The position numbers and the translations under genes are program-made. The notes beneath the pieces are model-generated. The model ran no database searches. It was not told the DNA's origin and saw only the letters and a list, made by a program, of their open reading frames with translations. Source: Bacteroidia bacterium (GTDB lineage Bacteria; Bacteroidota; Bacteroidia; B-17B0; Aurantibacillaceae). Taken from it: a DNA stretch of 64,000 bases. The DNA lies in NCBI GenBank assembly GCA_018000995.1, contig JAGNIU010000001.1, positions 124,001-188,000 of the forward strand, given 5' to 3'. Below are positions 53,140-62,372 of this stretch, piece by piece. The first letter of the stretch is position 1. Each line of letters starts with the position of its first letter.

Positions 53140-53172
53140 GTTTGTTTAACAAACTAAGACTTTTGATCAAAA
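53140..53172. repeat. Two palindromes between operons
   Basis: A 15-base palindrome, GTTTGTTTAACAAAC (7-1-7), is followed 6 bases later by TTTTGATCAAAA (12 of 12). They sit just after the methyltransferase stop. The first is 14 of 15 identical to bases 3320-3334 in the folE control region. It might be a weak terminator, but no long T run follows. Confidence 0.6.
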
Positions 53173-53262
53173 TACTTTCTAATCTCACCTAAAGTAATGT
53201 GCAAACTTCTCCACCTACACAGTAAAAAGCAGTCATTATTAAATAAAAACACTAAATTCGAA

Positions 53263-53270
53263 TAAATTTG
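53263..53270 (+). promoter_or_regulatory. -7 element for the second glycosyltransferase operon
   Basis: TAAATTTG matches TAnnTTTG; the ATG is 75 bases downstream at 53346. The 211-base gap otherwise holds only the palindromes at 53140-53172. Confidence 0.4.
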
Positions 53271-53345
53271 ACAACCAGATGTTTTGGCCATTTGTATTCA
53301 AGCTAAAGTGTTTTATGCCTACTATCCATAGCGTTAACCATTAAA

Positions 53346-54221
53346 ATGGAACCCCTTGTATCTATAGTAATTCCCGCCTATAATTCAGAGCGGTTTATAA
53401 GCGAAACCATTCGTTCCGTTTTAAATCAAACTTATAGCGCTTGGGAGCTGATAGCGGTTAATGATGGCTCAACGGATGCAACCCCTGAAATAATTCAAAG
53501 TTTTGTAAAAACAGATGGAAGGATTCGGTTGATTAATCAAAATAATGGCGGCGTTTCTGTTGCACGTAATAATGGTGCTAAGAATGCTAAAGGAGATTTT
53601 CTATGTTTTTTAGATTCAGATGATGTTTGGCTTGAAAATAATTTAAAGAAAAAAATGAATCTTTTATTGAGTGACAAAACCCTTGATTTTGTTTTCTCTG
53701 ACAGAAATTTAATTGACGAGGAATCAAACATCATTAAGCCGGGCCCCTTAGGATTTGATACGGAAATTTTTGAAAACACATTATTATGGAATGGAGAGCC
53801 CGTACCCGGCCCTTGCAGTAATGTAGTGTTTAAAAGATTGTGTATGGAAAAAGGCATTAGCTTCCATCCGGAATTAAGCAATATTGCCGATAAACATTTC
53901 ATCATTCAGCTTTCTCGTTACTTTAAAGGAAAGCGTTTGCCCGAAATTCTATTTAACTACCGCATAGTTGGCGGTAGTATGAGTAAGAATATTCTTTTAC
54001 ACGAAACTGATACTTTAAAGGCCTATGATATTTATAAGAAGCAAGGCCTGTTTAAAAATGTAGCTTTCGAAAAAAAATGTTTTGCAAATATGTATTTAGT
54101 TATTGCAGGCAGTTGGTGGGTTAATCATGGCAATAAATGGAGGGCTCTTTATTTTGTATTCCTTTCCTTTTTAAAAGCACCTTTTCATACTTTTAAAAAA
54201 TTAGTGGCAAAGATCTTTTAA
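53346..54221 (+). CDS. Glycosyltransferase family 2
   Basis: A GT-A enzyme of 291 residues. SIVIPAYNSERFISETIRSVLNQTY, WELIAVNDGSTDATPEII, GGVSVARNNGAKNAKGDFL and FLDSDDVWLENNL with DSDD as the metal site are all canonical. It starts a new transcript after a 211-base gap, and a glycosyltransferase follows after 8 bases. Donor unknown. Confidence 0.92.
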   Translation: MEPLVSIVIPAYNSERFISETIRSVLNQTYSAWELIAVNDGSTDATPEIIQSFVKTDGRIRLINQNNGGVSVARNNGAKNAKGDFLCFLDSDDVWLENNLKKKMNLLLSDKTLDFVFSDRNLIDEESNIIKPGPLGFDTEIFENTLLWNGEPVPGPCSNVVFKRLCMEKGISFHPELSNIADKHFIIQLSRYFKGKRLPEILFNYRIVGGSMSKNILLHETDTLKAYDIYKKQGLFKNVAFEKKCFANMYLVIAGSWWVNHGNKWRALYFVFLSFLKAPFHTFKKLVAKIF

Positions 54222-54229
54222 TTTCTAAT

Positions 54230-55447
54230 TTGAAAATTAAACACATAATTATTTACACATTTCAGAGCCTGGAAGATCCCTTGGTGAACGGGCTTATTCT
54301 TGAATACTTGAAAGGTATAGATAATTCCCAACAAAAATTTATATTTCACTTAATCACACATGAACAAAGAGAATTTGCTTTAACCCACGAACAGCAAAAA
54401 GAAAAAGAAAATTTTCTGCTAACCCTTAACATCAAATGGCATAAAATAAAATACAGAAGCGGCGCTTTAATGCTGCTCAAAAAAATATTTAATTTCTTAC
54501 AGACCTTTTTTATTGTTTTAAAAATAAATCTTAAGCATAAGCCCGCAGCAATTCTCGGATTCCTATCTATTGCCGGCGGTTATAGTTATATACTTTCAAA
54601 AGTTTTCAGACTCAAACTTATTGTGTATTGCTTTGAGCCACATAGTGAATACATGATTGATTTTAAGATTTGGAAAAAAACAGATTTAAAATATAAATTG
54701 CTTAAAATGTTTGAACGCCTACAAATAAAAAGTGCTCATACGGTTGTGGTGCCAAACCGGTTTACAAAACAACTTCTAGAACCATACAAGCCCCACTCCG
54801 TTTTAATTTGTCCGATAAGTATTGACACAAATAGGATGGTATTTGATGGGGAAGCAAGAAAAAATATCCGTAAAGAGCTGAATGCGCAAGACAAGAAAGT
54901 GATTATTTATACCGGTAAGTTCGGCGGTATTTACTATGAAGCGGATGAAGTAATTCGCTTTTTTAAAAAACTTCACAGTATTAATAACAAATTATTCTTT
55001 TACATTATCACATCAAACACTGAAGAGATAAAGCAAAGCATTATAAAATACCAATTACCTTTAGATTCTTTTCACTTATCATTTACGGTTAGCTATACTG
55101 ATTTAAATAAATATATATCGGCGGCTGATATTGGTTTTGTTGCCCTTCCCCCTCTACCCTCACAAAAATATCGTACCCCGGTAAAAACCGCTATTTACTT
55201 ATCCTGCGGCTTGCCTTATCTGGTAAACAGAAATATTGGAGAAGATGATTTAGTTGCAGAGGCCAATAAGGTTGGGGTTGTAATTGAGAACCTGGAAGAA
55301 AATCCCAATAACATCAATTCAAAAATTTTGAATTTGCTACACATGGATTCGAACGAATTAAAACTTAATTGCAGACGGGTTGCCGAAGACACTAGAGGTA
55401 CTGCGTTAGCGGTAAATATTTTGAACAAAGTGTTTTCTGAGGTTTAA
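54230..55447 (+). CDS. Glycosyltransferase-like protein, GT-B type
   Basis: A protein of 405 residues starting at TTG, 8 bases after the GT2 gene. It starts KIKHIIIYTFQSLEDPLVNG, with IIYTGKFGGIYYEADEVIRFFKKL and the C-terminal YRTPVKTAIYLSCGLPYLV of GT4 type. No in-frame ATG lies nearby that would keep the first strand. It is convergent with the membrane protein gene at 55444, and the two share 4 bases at their ends. Confidence 0.77.
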   Translation: MKIKHIIIYTFQSLEDPLVNGLILEYLKGIDNSQQKFIFHLITHEQREFALTHEQQKEKENFLLTLNIKWHKIKYRSGALMLLKKIFNFLQTFFIVLKINLKHKPAAILGFLSIAGGYSYILSKVFRLKLIVYCFEPHSEYMIDFKIWKKTDLKYKLLKMFERLQIKSAHTVVVPNRFTKQLLEPYKPHSVLICPISIDTNRMVFDGEARKNIRKELNAQDKKVIIYTGKFGGIYYEADEVIRFFKKLHSINNKLFFYIITSNTEEIKQSIIKYQLPLDSFHLSFTVSYTDLNKYISAADIGFVALPPLPSQKYRTPVKTAIYLSCGLPYLVNRNIGEDDLVAEANKVGVVIENLEENPNNINSKILNLLHMDSNELKLNCRRVAEDTRGTALAVNILNKVFSEV

Positions 55448-56826
55448 TTTTCCGAAGGCCTTGATTTTATTTTATACAAATACTCAATAATAAACAAAGT
55501 AGATACGAAAAAAGGAAGCAGTGGGATTTTAAATCGAACTAATGCTCCATAATTTGAAGTGGTGAGGCCAATCATAAAAGCGAATAATACAGAGTAGATA
55601 ACGCAAAATAGTAAAATGGGATTCTTTGAAATAATCCTGAAAAAGTTTTTTGGTTTTATTTTATACAAAACATAAATTGTAAATAACAACAAAAACGTAT
55701 TCTCCAATCCCGCTAAAAAGAGAACAGGGCTTCTTCCTTCAATTAAATACGGCCTGAAAAGACCCGCATTTACAGCCGGCAGAAATAATTTTGCAGCGTC
55801 GGTAAGACTACCATCAAAACTGCCAATATCAAAACTTGAGCCACCGTAATAGTCTTGCTTTAAATCGTTATTAGTAACAGCTGCAGTTTCAAGGGCTTTA
55901 TCAAACGAAAATCTATCCATACTCGATCCCAAATTGCTTAAAACGAAATACGACAAAAAACTAATTACTGCTATCATTAAAGGAAATAAAATAAAAGAAA
56001 CAAACGGGTTGCGAATTCTTTCGAGCTTATCATAAAAAATCCATAATAATCCTCCCGGAAATAAAACCATAAAAATATAAGGCTTAATTGATAGTATAAG
56101 CCAGGAGCTAACTAACAAAAGGGCTATAATTACAACCTTTCTTTTTTTCAAAATAAAAAATTGATGCGCGCAATACACAAACAAAGCTGTTCCCATGTAA
56201 GTGTAAGTGTCTTTTGAAACGCCTCCTGCCCAAAACAACGGTGATGGAAAATACAAAATTGCCCAGGCTAATTTCCCTTCTATCGCTGGCGCATACTGCC
56301 TGAAAGTTAAAAACAACTTCCAAATACCAAAATAAGAGATGCTTGAAATTAAGAGAGAGGTAAGAAAATAACTTTTACTTGTGATAATAGTCATTATACT
56401 GGTTAATTTAATTACCATAAAGGTGTGCGAATCATAAAATAAATAAGAATAAGGATAGCCGGTTTTATCTGTGAATAATGAACGTATTTCTACACTTGGC
56501 GTTGAAGTCATTACTTCAAAATATTTGGTTGGACTCAAATAAAACAAATTGGCCATAGCCATCGACGATTCGAAATAAGCAATGGTATCTCCACCTTTAT
56601 AGTAAAAAAGATAAATAGAACAGAAAAAAAAGGTTCCGCAAATTTTTGCAGCCAAGCCATTTAAATAATGTTTGTAGGCTTTGTCTTTTACTAGCTTTCT
56701 GTTTTGATACAACATCGCAATAAAAAGAATAAGTATAGCTGCCGAACAGCTCCCAAAAATATCAAGCCATTCAACACGAACTTTTTGATCGTACTCCCAT
56801 AAATCCCTTGGTACAAAATCATCCAT
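55444..56826 (-). CDS. Polytopic membrane protein, polymerase-like
   Basis: A protein of 460 residues with about ten or more hydrophobic helices. KGGDTIAYFESSMAMANLF, PSPLFWAGGVSKDTYTYMGTAL and the C-terminal TSNYGALVRFKIPLLPF resemble a Bacteroidota family of Wzy/EpsG-like or GT-C-like proteins. A long soluble loop (residues 300-355, rich in Asp and Ser) lies between late helices. A polymerase is not needed in ABC-dependent export, so it may act as a GT-C glycosyltransferase or in another pathway. It is alone on its strand and divergent from the methyltransferase at 56902. Confidence 0.6.
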   Translation of the reverse strand: MDDFVPRDLWEYDQKVRVEWLDIFGSCSAAILILFIAMLYQNRKLVKDKAYKHYLNGLAAKICGTFFFCSIYLFYYKGGDTIAYFESSMAMANLFYLSPTKYFEVMTSTPSVEIRSLFTDKTGYPYSYLFYDSHTFMVIKLTSIMTIITSKSYFLTSLLISSISYFGIWKLFLTFRQYAPAIEGKLAWAILYFPSPLFWAGGVSKDTYTYMGTALFVYCAHQFFILKKRKVVIIALLLVSSWLILSIKPYIFMVLFPGGLLWIFYDKLERIRNPFVSFILFPLMIAVISFLSYFVLSNLGSSMDRFSFDKALETAAVTNNDLKQDYYGGSSFDIGSFDGSLTDAAKLFLPAVNAGLFRPYLIEGRSPVLFLAGLENTFLLLFTIYVLYKIKPKNFFRIISKNPILLFCVIYSVLFAFMIGLTTSNYGALVRFKIPLLPFFVSTLFIIEYLYKIKSRPSEN

Positions 56827-56901
56827 TACATTAGCCGGGCGTTCATTAACGCTAATTTGTTTATATTATCGTAAATTTACAAATAATTCGATAGCATCTT
56901 A

Positions 56902-57768
56902 ATGGAACTAAGTAATTGTATAATTTGTAACGGAACTCATCTTAAAACAATGCCCGCTTATTCAAGGGCTTTTTTGGTTAAATGCCAAAATTGCGGTCTT
57001 GTTTTTGGTAAAAAAAATCCTAGTCCCGAAGAGCTAACCGCACACTATACAGGTTATCCCCGCTATCAAAGTTTATCACCAATTACTGAAAAACGATACA
57101 ACGAATTACTTGATAAATTTGAACCTTACCGCAAAAACAATAACCTTATTGATCTTGGTTGCAGCAATGGTTTATTTTTAGAATGCGCAAAAAAAAGAGG
57201 TTGGAATGTTTACGGAACAGAATACGCGCAAGAGTGTATAGATTACTGTGCTAAAAATAATATCACCGTATTTAAATCAGATAAATTGCCGCCTGAATTT
57301 TACCAATTACAGTTTGATGTGGTAACTAGTTTTGAAGTGATTGAACACATCAACACCCCTAACCCGGAAATGGATTTTATTAAAAAAATTCTTCGTAAAG
57401 AGGGTGTTTTTTACGTTACCACACCCAATTTTAATGCTATCAGTCGCTTAATTTTAAAAGACAAATGGAATGTGATTGAGTATCCTGAGCACTTAACCTA
57501 CTACACACCAAAGACACTTAATAATTTAATGCTGAAACACGGCTTTAAAAAAATATTCTTAACAACTACGGCCATTAGCTTATCGAGGTTTAACCAAAGC
57601 CGTGGAAAAGATGAAGTAAACCGCACTCTTAATGATAATACGGATGAAAGATTGAGAACTAACATCGAAAAAAACAGTCTTCTTCAATTGGCTCGCAACA
57701 CCGTTAATTTCTTCCTCAATACCTTTAAAATAGGCGACGCTATGAAGGGTCTTTACCTTAATTCTTAG
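56902..57768 (+). CDS. Zinc-ribbon class I SAM methyltransferase
   Basis: A protein of 288 residues of the same broad family as that at 52241, but diverged. CIICNGTH and CQNCGLVFGKKNPSPEEL form the ribbon. LIDLGCSNGLFLECAKKRGW is the SAM site, TSFEVIEHINTPN and YVTTPNFNAISRLILKDKWN follow, and EYPEHLTYYTPKTL matches the PEHLTYYT block. It probably methylates a glycan residue or lipid-linked sugar. It is separated by 96 bases from galE downstream. Confidence 0.86.
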   Translation: MELSNCIICNGTHLKTMPAYSRAFLVKCQNCGLVFGKKNPSPEELTAHYTGYPRYQSLSPITEKRYNELLDKFEPYRKNNNLIDLGCSNGLFLECAKKRGWNVYGTEYAQECIDYCAKNNITVFKSDKLPPEFYQLQFDVVTSFEVIEHINTPNPEMDFIKKILRKEGVFYVTTPNFNAISRLILKDKWNVIEYPEHLTYYTPKTLNNLMLKHGFKKIFLTTTAISLSRFNQSRGKDEVNRTLNDNTDERLRTNIEKNSLLQLARNTVNFFLNTFKIGDAMKGLYLNS

Positions 57769-57864
57769 TTTTTTCAAAGCGGTTTAAAGTCAGAGAGTTA
57801 AAATTCCATTAAATCTTCATTTTACTATATTCTCATTGCCGTAAAAGTGCTATTTTTAAGGGAA

Positions 57865-58908
57865 ATGAACAATCCACAAAGCATTATCGTTACCGGAGGA
57901 GCCGGATATATTGGCTCACATACAATAGTAGAATTACTTCAACAAACTAATTACACTATAATTTCTATTGATAATTTTTCTAACTCTAATAGAGAAGCTT
58001 ATAGTTGGATTGAAAAAATTACCGGCAAAACAATTCAACACTTTAATATTGATCTATGTGATAAAGCAAGTTTAGAAAAACAACTTTCTTCAATAACCAA
58101 CATTGTAGGCGTTATACATTTTGCAGCATTTAAATCAGTTCCGGAAAGTGTTGCTAATCCACTACTCTATTATCATAATAACATTGAAAGCCTTGTAAAC
58201 ATTTTAGATTTTTGTAAAACCAAAAAAATAAATAATTTCATTTTTTCTTCTTCTTGCTCTGTTTACGGTAACATAAAAGATTTACCTGTTCTTGAAAATA
58301 GTCCGCTCGGAAAAGCGGAATCACCATACGCATATACTAAACAAGTAGGCGAACAAATGGTGGATGCTTTTACAAAAACAATTGCAGGATTTAATTCCGT
58401 TTTGTTGCGCTACTTCAATCCGGTTGGCGCACACATGAGCGCGCAAATTGGCGAACTTCCAATAGGACCACCTTCTAGCCTGGTACCAATCATTACCAGA
58501 ACAGCAGTTGGTATTATCTCGAAAATGTTTGTGCACGGCAATGATTACAGTACACGTGATGGTTCTTGCATCCGCGATTACATTCATGTAACAGATATCG
58601 CAAATGCTCACATTAAAGCATTACAATATGTAATTGAAAATAAAAATAAATCCAACGTGTCGTTATTTAATCTAGGTACAGGAACAGGCGTAACTGTTTT
58701 GGAAGCCATTAACTCGTTCGAAAAAGTATCGGGTATAAAGTTAAATTACGAAATTGGTCCGCGCCGTGATGGTGATGTCATCTCTATATATGCCGATAAC
58801 ACTTTAGCAAAACAAGAACTTAATTGGGAACCAAAATATAATATTGATGAAATGATGCTCTCGGCCTGGAAATGGCAACAACAACTCTCAAAAATAGCAA
58901 ACCAATAA
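57865..58908 (+). CDS. galE: UDP-glucose 4-epimerase (second of two)
   Basis: A GalE of 347 residues: IIVTGGAGYIGSHTIVELL, FAAFKSVPESVANPLLYYH, FSSSCSVYGNIKDLPVLE, SPYAYTKQVGEQM with Tyr and Lys, LRYFNPVGAHMSAQIGE and RDYIHVTDIANAHIKAL. The frame is open from a GTG at 57847; the ATG at 57865, after AAGGGAA, is preferred. It is followed after 8 bases by the double-AAA ATPase gene, so the two may be co-transcribed. It is diverged from the galE at 47795. Confidence 0.92.
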   Translation: MNNPQSIIVTGGAGYIGSHTIVELLQQTNYTIISIDNFSNSNREAYSWIEKITGKTIQHFNIDLCDKASLEKQLSSITNIVGVIHFAAFKSVPESVANPLLYYHNNIESLVNILDFCKTKKINNFIFSSSCSVYGNIKDLPVLENSPLGKAESPYAYTKQVGEQMVDAFTKTIAGFNSVLLRYFNPVGAHMSAQIGELPIGPPSSLVPIITRTAVGIISKMFVHGNDYSTRDGSCIRDYIHVTDIANAHIKALQYVIENKNKSNVSLFNLGTGTGVTVLEAINSFEKVSGIKLNYEIGPRRDGDVISIYADNTLAKQELNWEPKYNIDEMMLSAWKWQQQLSKIANQ

Positions 58909-58916
58909 TTTAACAA

Positions 58917-61550
58917 ATGGAAAAACGTTTTAAATTTAAAAGCCTTTCAATTTATTCATCAGATGAATGGATGGCCAATTCAACTAAACGCTATCGTACT
59001 GTATTTGATAAAGCCGAAACAACTTACATTCGTTGCGAACTCGCTTTGTATAACAAGTTATTCGATGAAGAAGATTGGCAAACTAAAGTAACCATCCGTT
59101 GCGAAAAAGTAATTCCGGGTAACAACGAAAAAATTTGTGAGCTGGAAGCTGATCTTAAAGTTAACAAAGACGAGAACATTGCTTACGTGCGCGACGGTTG
59201 GGGAAATGCTACCCCTGGAATATTTTGGAAAAAAGGAACTTATAAATGGATGGCCATTATTGATGGCGTTACCGTTGGCGAATCACAATTTTTTGTTGAA
59301 GATGTTGGTTTGGTTACGAGTAGCAGTAATCCCTATTTTAGTATCGAATACGTGAAACTTTATCCCGGCGACATAGATGGCTGGCAGCAACGTCATAGAA
59401 AATATTTAAAAACGTTTAATAAAACCACCACACAATATGTTTGGGCCGAAATAAAAATTAAAGTCAACACGAATGTTGATTTCAATTACGAATTCTTTAT
59501 AAATTATATTGATGATGCCGGACAACACAAAGCACATCAAAGCAAAACAGGTTATACCGATAGCAATAAAAAAGATTACACCTACACGTTTGATTTAGGA
59601 TGGGGGCATAATAACGCCGGCTCTTGGAAAGACGATCAATACACACTTGAAATTGTTTTTATGGATGTATTAATTGGTGGTGTTACTTTTCAATGCAAAG
59701 ATGTGGATGAAGAAGGTGAATTGGAATTGATTACATCTATCCAACAAACTATTTCAGCCGCTTCAAACAACAACACTACCGCTATCACTTCAACCGCCGC
59801 TCCCGAAAAAACATTGGAAGAGTTATTAGATGAAGTAAAAGCATTAATTGGTTTAGAGAATGTAAAGAAAAGCATCAACGAAAATATTACTTACTTAAAA
59901 TTTAATGCGCTCCGTAAAGAAAAAGGATTCGACGATAAAACTAAAGTGTCACTTCATTCTGTATTTACAGGAAATCCCGGAACAGGAAAAACTACCATTG
60001 TAAAAATGTTAGGGAAAATCTATAACAAGATGGGTTTGCTTAGTAAAGGACACGTACTAGAAGTTGACCGTTCGGTTTTAGTTGGAGAATACATAGGACA
60101 AACAGCGCCAAAGGTTAAAAAAGCAATTGAAGATGCCCGCGGTGGAATTTTATTTATTGATGAGGCTTATTCGTTGTCGCGTTCAGGTGATGACAGTAAA
60201 GATTTTGGGAAAGAAGTAATTGAAATTTTATTAAAAGAGATGAGTGATGGTCCGGGCGATATTGCTATTATCGTTGCGGGATATCCAAAAGAGATGGAAA
60301 CATTTATTGAAAGTAATCCCGGTTTAAAATCGAGATTCTCAGAATATTTCCATTTTGAAGATTATTTACCTGAAGAATTACATCAGATTGCGGTTTTTGC
60401 TGCAGCCAATAAACAAGTTACTATTGCGCCGGATGCGGATGCATATTTAAAAGAACAATTAGTTGATGCTTATCGTAAACGCGATAAATCGTTTGGTAAT
60501 GCACGCTTTGTTCACGGTTTAATTGAAGAAGCAAAACAAAATATGGGCGTTCGTATTATGAAATCCGGTAATTTGGAAACTATCACTAAAGAAGATTTAT
60601 CAATTATAATGCTTGCCGATTTCAAACAAGTTTTCTCGGCCGGCGAACGAAAAAAATTAAACCTCAACGTAAACGAAAAAGATTTACAATTAGCCCTTGC
60701 CGAATTAAATGAATTAACCGGCATGGATAATATCAAAAACGATCTTAACGAATTAGTAAAACTCATTAAGTTTTATAATGAAATTGGAAAAGACGTTGTC
60801 AATAAATTTTCTTTGCATTCAGTATTTACAGGAAATCCCGGCACAGGAAAAACTACATTGGCGCGTATCATTGCTAAAGTGTATAAATCGTTAGGTTTAT
60901 TAGAGCGTGGTCATATTGTTGAAGTAGATCGCGAGGGATTAATTGCAGGTTATGTTGGACAAACTGCTATTAAAACTCAGGAAAAAATAGAAGCCGCCAT
61001 GGGTGGAATTTTATTTATTGATGAAGCTTATGCGCTTGCTGAAGGTGGCGGACAACATGATTTTGGAAAAGAGGCCATTGAAGTTATTTTAAAACGTATG
61101 GAAGATCAGCGCGGGAAATTTGGTGTTATTGTTGCAGGTTACCCTGATAACATGCACAAGTTTATTGAAATGAATCCCGGGTTGAAGTCACGCTTCGATA
61201 AAACGTTTCATTTTTACGATTACGCGCCTGAGCAATTATTACACATTGCCGATGTGTTGTTGAAAAAAGAAGGATTAATAATGGCTCCGGAAGCGAAAGA
61301 ACATTTAAATAAATATTTCGCAGCGCTTCACGAAAAACGCGATAAGTTTTTTGGAAATGCCCGTACCGTTCGGCAAGCAGTTGGTGAAGTGGTGATGAAA
61401 CAGAATTTAAGGTTAGCTTCTGTTCCTGCAGCAGAACGCACACAGGAAGCACTTAGCTCACTTACTTTTGATGATGTTAAACACTTAAGTACCGGAGAAG
61501 GTAAAGTTCAACAAGGACTTGGATTCAGATTCGGAGGAGCCTCGTCATAA
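58917..61550 (+). CDS. Double-AAA CbxX-type ATPase with duplicated N-terminal beta domains
   Basis: A protein of 877 residues. The N-terminal 270 residues are two copies of a domain I do not recognise. Copy 1 has DGWGNATPGIFWKKGTYKW and copy 2 has LGWGHNNAGSWKDDQYTLE, each ending FFVEDVG or FQCKDVD. After a short linker come two full CbxX/CfqX AAA+ modules: Walker A GNPGTGKTT at 352-360 and 639-647, Walker B ILFIDEA at 411-417 and 698-704, and SNPGLKSRF-type sensor blocks. Relatives include SpoVK, CbbX and EccA, which remodel protein complexes. No RuBisCO or type VII secretion gene is near. It probably remodels an unknown target recognised by the N-domains. Confidence 0.85.
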   Translation: MEKRFKFKSLSIYSSDEWMANSTKRYRTVFDKAETTYIRCELALYNKLFDEEDWQTKVTIRCEKVIPGNNEKICELEADLKVNKDENIAYVRDGWGNATPGIFWKKGTYKWMAIIDGVTVGESQFFVEDVGLVTSSSNPYFSIEYVKLYPGDIDGWQQRHRKYLKTFNKTTTQYVWAEIKIKVNTNVDFNYEFFINYIDDAGQHKAHQSKTGYTDSNKKDYTYTFDLGWGHNNAGSWKDDQYTLEIVFMDVLIGGVTFQCKDVDEEGELELITSIQQTISAASNNNTTAITSTAAPEKTLEELLDEVKALIGLENVKKSINENITYLKFNALRKEKGFDDKTKVSLHSVFTGNPGTGKTTIVKMLGKIYNKMGLLSKGHVLEVDRSVLVGEYIGQTAPKVKKAIEDARGGILFIDEAYSLSRSGDDSKDFGKEVIEILLKEMSDGPGDIAIIVAGYPKEMETFIESNPGLKSRFSEYFHFEDYLPEELHQIAVFAAANKQVTIAPDADAYLKEQLVDAYRKRDKSFGNARFVHGLIEEAKQNMGVRIMKSGNLETITKEDLSIIMLADFKQVFSAGERKKLNLNVNEKDLQLALAELNELTGMDNIKNDLNELVKLIKFYNEIGKDVVNKFSLHSVFTGNPGTGKTTLARIIAKVYKSLGLLERGHIVEVDREGLIAGYVGQTAIKTQEKIEAAMGGILFIDEAYALAEGGGQHDFGKEAIEVILKRMEDQRGKFGVIVAGYPDNMHKFIEMNPGLKSRFDKTFHFYDYAPEQLLHIADVLLKKEGLIMAPEAKEHLNKYFAALHEKRDKFFGNARTVRQAVGEVVMKQNLRLASVPAAERTQEALSSLTFDDVKHLSTGEGKVQQGLGFRFGGASS

Positions 61551-61562
61551 AAATTATAAACA

Positions 61563-61599
61563 AAAAAAAGCCGCGAGATTTTACACTCGCGGCTTTTTT
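61563..61599. terminator. Bidirectional terminator
   Basis: An eight-base-pair GC stem (GCCGCGAG with CTCGCGGC), loop ATTTTACA, is flanked by A and T runs on both sides. It serves the AAA gene (plus) and the DUF4412 gene (minus). Confidence 0.93.
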
Positions 61600-61614
61600 G
61601 TAAATAATATTTTA

Positions 61615-62274
61615 TTATTGTCCGCCTTTTTTTAACTCGTCCATTTTCTTTTCTGTATACCCTTCTGTAGTTAATACAAATTTAGAATCAGGCACTTTAT
61701 CAAATGATACTTCTTTCGCAGTCATTTTAATATTCATTGGACCTTGTTTTATCGTGAATTCCATTGGCATACCTTTTAATCCTTTAAACATTTCTCCGCC
61801 TCTTCTTGCGCCACCACCTTGAGACACGTAAGGGATTTTTTCGCAATACCAAACATCCATTTTAACTTCGCCTTCTTTTCCGTTGGCAGTTACAATTGCT
61901 TTTTTACAGTCGTATCCTGCAATTGATTTGGTTTCGTTTAAGTATTCTATTTTGGGTTCTTTGTCTTTATTTACTTCTGCATTTTTATCAAGTTCAGCTT
62001 TGCTTACTCTGGTAAAAAATTTATTTCCCATTTGATCCATTAGGATAAGAGAACCATTTTCATCGTTAAGCGTTTTGTACGACATCATCATACTGCTCAT
62101 TTCGGTTAATGACTTTTTATCCTTATAAAATATTTTTGTTTCCATATCACCCATCATGGCGGCTTGCTCAGGCGGTACGCCTTCCATTGCCATCAAATAA
62201 GTAACTGAGCCCTCTTGTTGTGCATACGTAAACGCACACATAAAAATGGCAACTGCTGTAATTAATTTTTTCAT
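61615..62274 (-). CDS. DUF4412-like exported protein
   Basis: A protein of 219 residues with a signal peptide (MKKLITAVAIFMCAFTYAQQ) and a beta-rich domain fitting DUF4412. SIAGYDCKKAIVTANGK is the core motif, and there is a Gly/Arg-rich loop (GGGARRGGE) and a Met-rich segment (GPMNIKMTAK). The core motif recurs as IAGYKC-x-K-[IV]-K-VTM in the next two genes, so all three are related. A GTACTTTG -7-like match lies 46 bases upstream (62327-62320). Periplasmic or outer-membrane-associated. Function unknown. Confidence 0.78.
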   Translation of the reverse strand: MKKLITAVAIFMCAFTYAQQEGSVTYLMAMEGVPPEQAAMMGDMETKIFYKDKKSLTEMSSMMMSYKTLNDENGSLILMDQMGNKFFTRVSKAELDKNAEVNKDKEPKIEYLNETKSIAGYDCKKAIVTANGKEGEVKMDVWYCEKIPYVSQGGGARRGGEMFKGLKGMPMEFTIKQGPMNIKMTAKEVSFDKVPDSKFVLTTEGYTEKKMDELKKGGQ

Positions 62275-62319
62275 TTTAATTGTTTTGGTTTATAATAGTG
62301 TGTAGTCCAATTGTTGTGC

Positions 62320-62327
62320 CAAAGTAC
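62320..62327 (-). promoter_or_regulatory. Possible -7 element for the DUF4412 gene
   Basis: The minus strand reads GTACTTTG, one base off TAnnTTTG spacing (TA-C-TTTG). An identical 8-mer is upstream of the SRPBCC gene at a similar distance. Confidence 0.3.
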
Positions 62328-62372
62328 AGTATTTAGGCTGTTAAAATTTGTAAAATACACCAACGGCTTAAA

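Larger units (their letters stand above)
35374..58908. other. Surface polysaccharide biosynthesis and export locus
   Basis: A block of about 23.5 kb holds nucleotide-sugar enzymes, glycosyltransferases, methyltransferases, an ABC exporter (ATPase and permease) and a polymerase-like membrane protein. Most genes lie on the plus strand with 0-10 base gaps or overlaps. The glycosyltransferase/epimerase pair at the left, galE at 47.8-48.8 kb and the membrane protein at 55.4-56.8 kb are reversed. The ATPase has a C-terminal Wzt-type domain, as in ABC-dependent O-antigen export. Confidence 0.85.

Noticed and set aside
47795-58908. The two galE genes lie in opposite orientation around a 9 kb block and might recombine to invert it.
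   Set aside because: Read side by side, the first 45 bases of the coding regions differ at roughly a third of positions, too many for easy homologous inversion, so I do not propose a switch.
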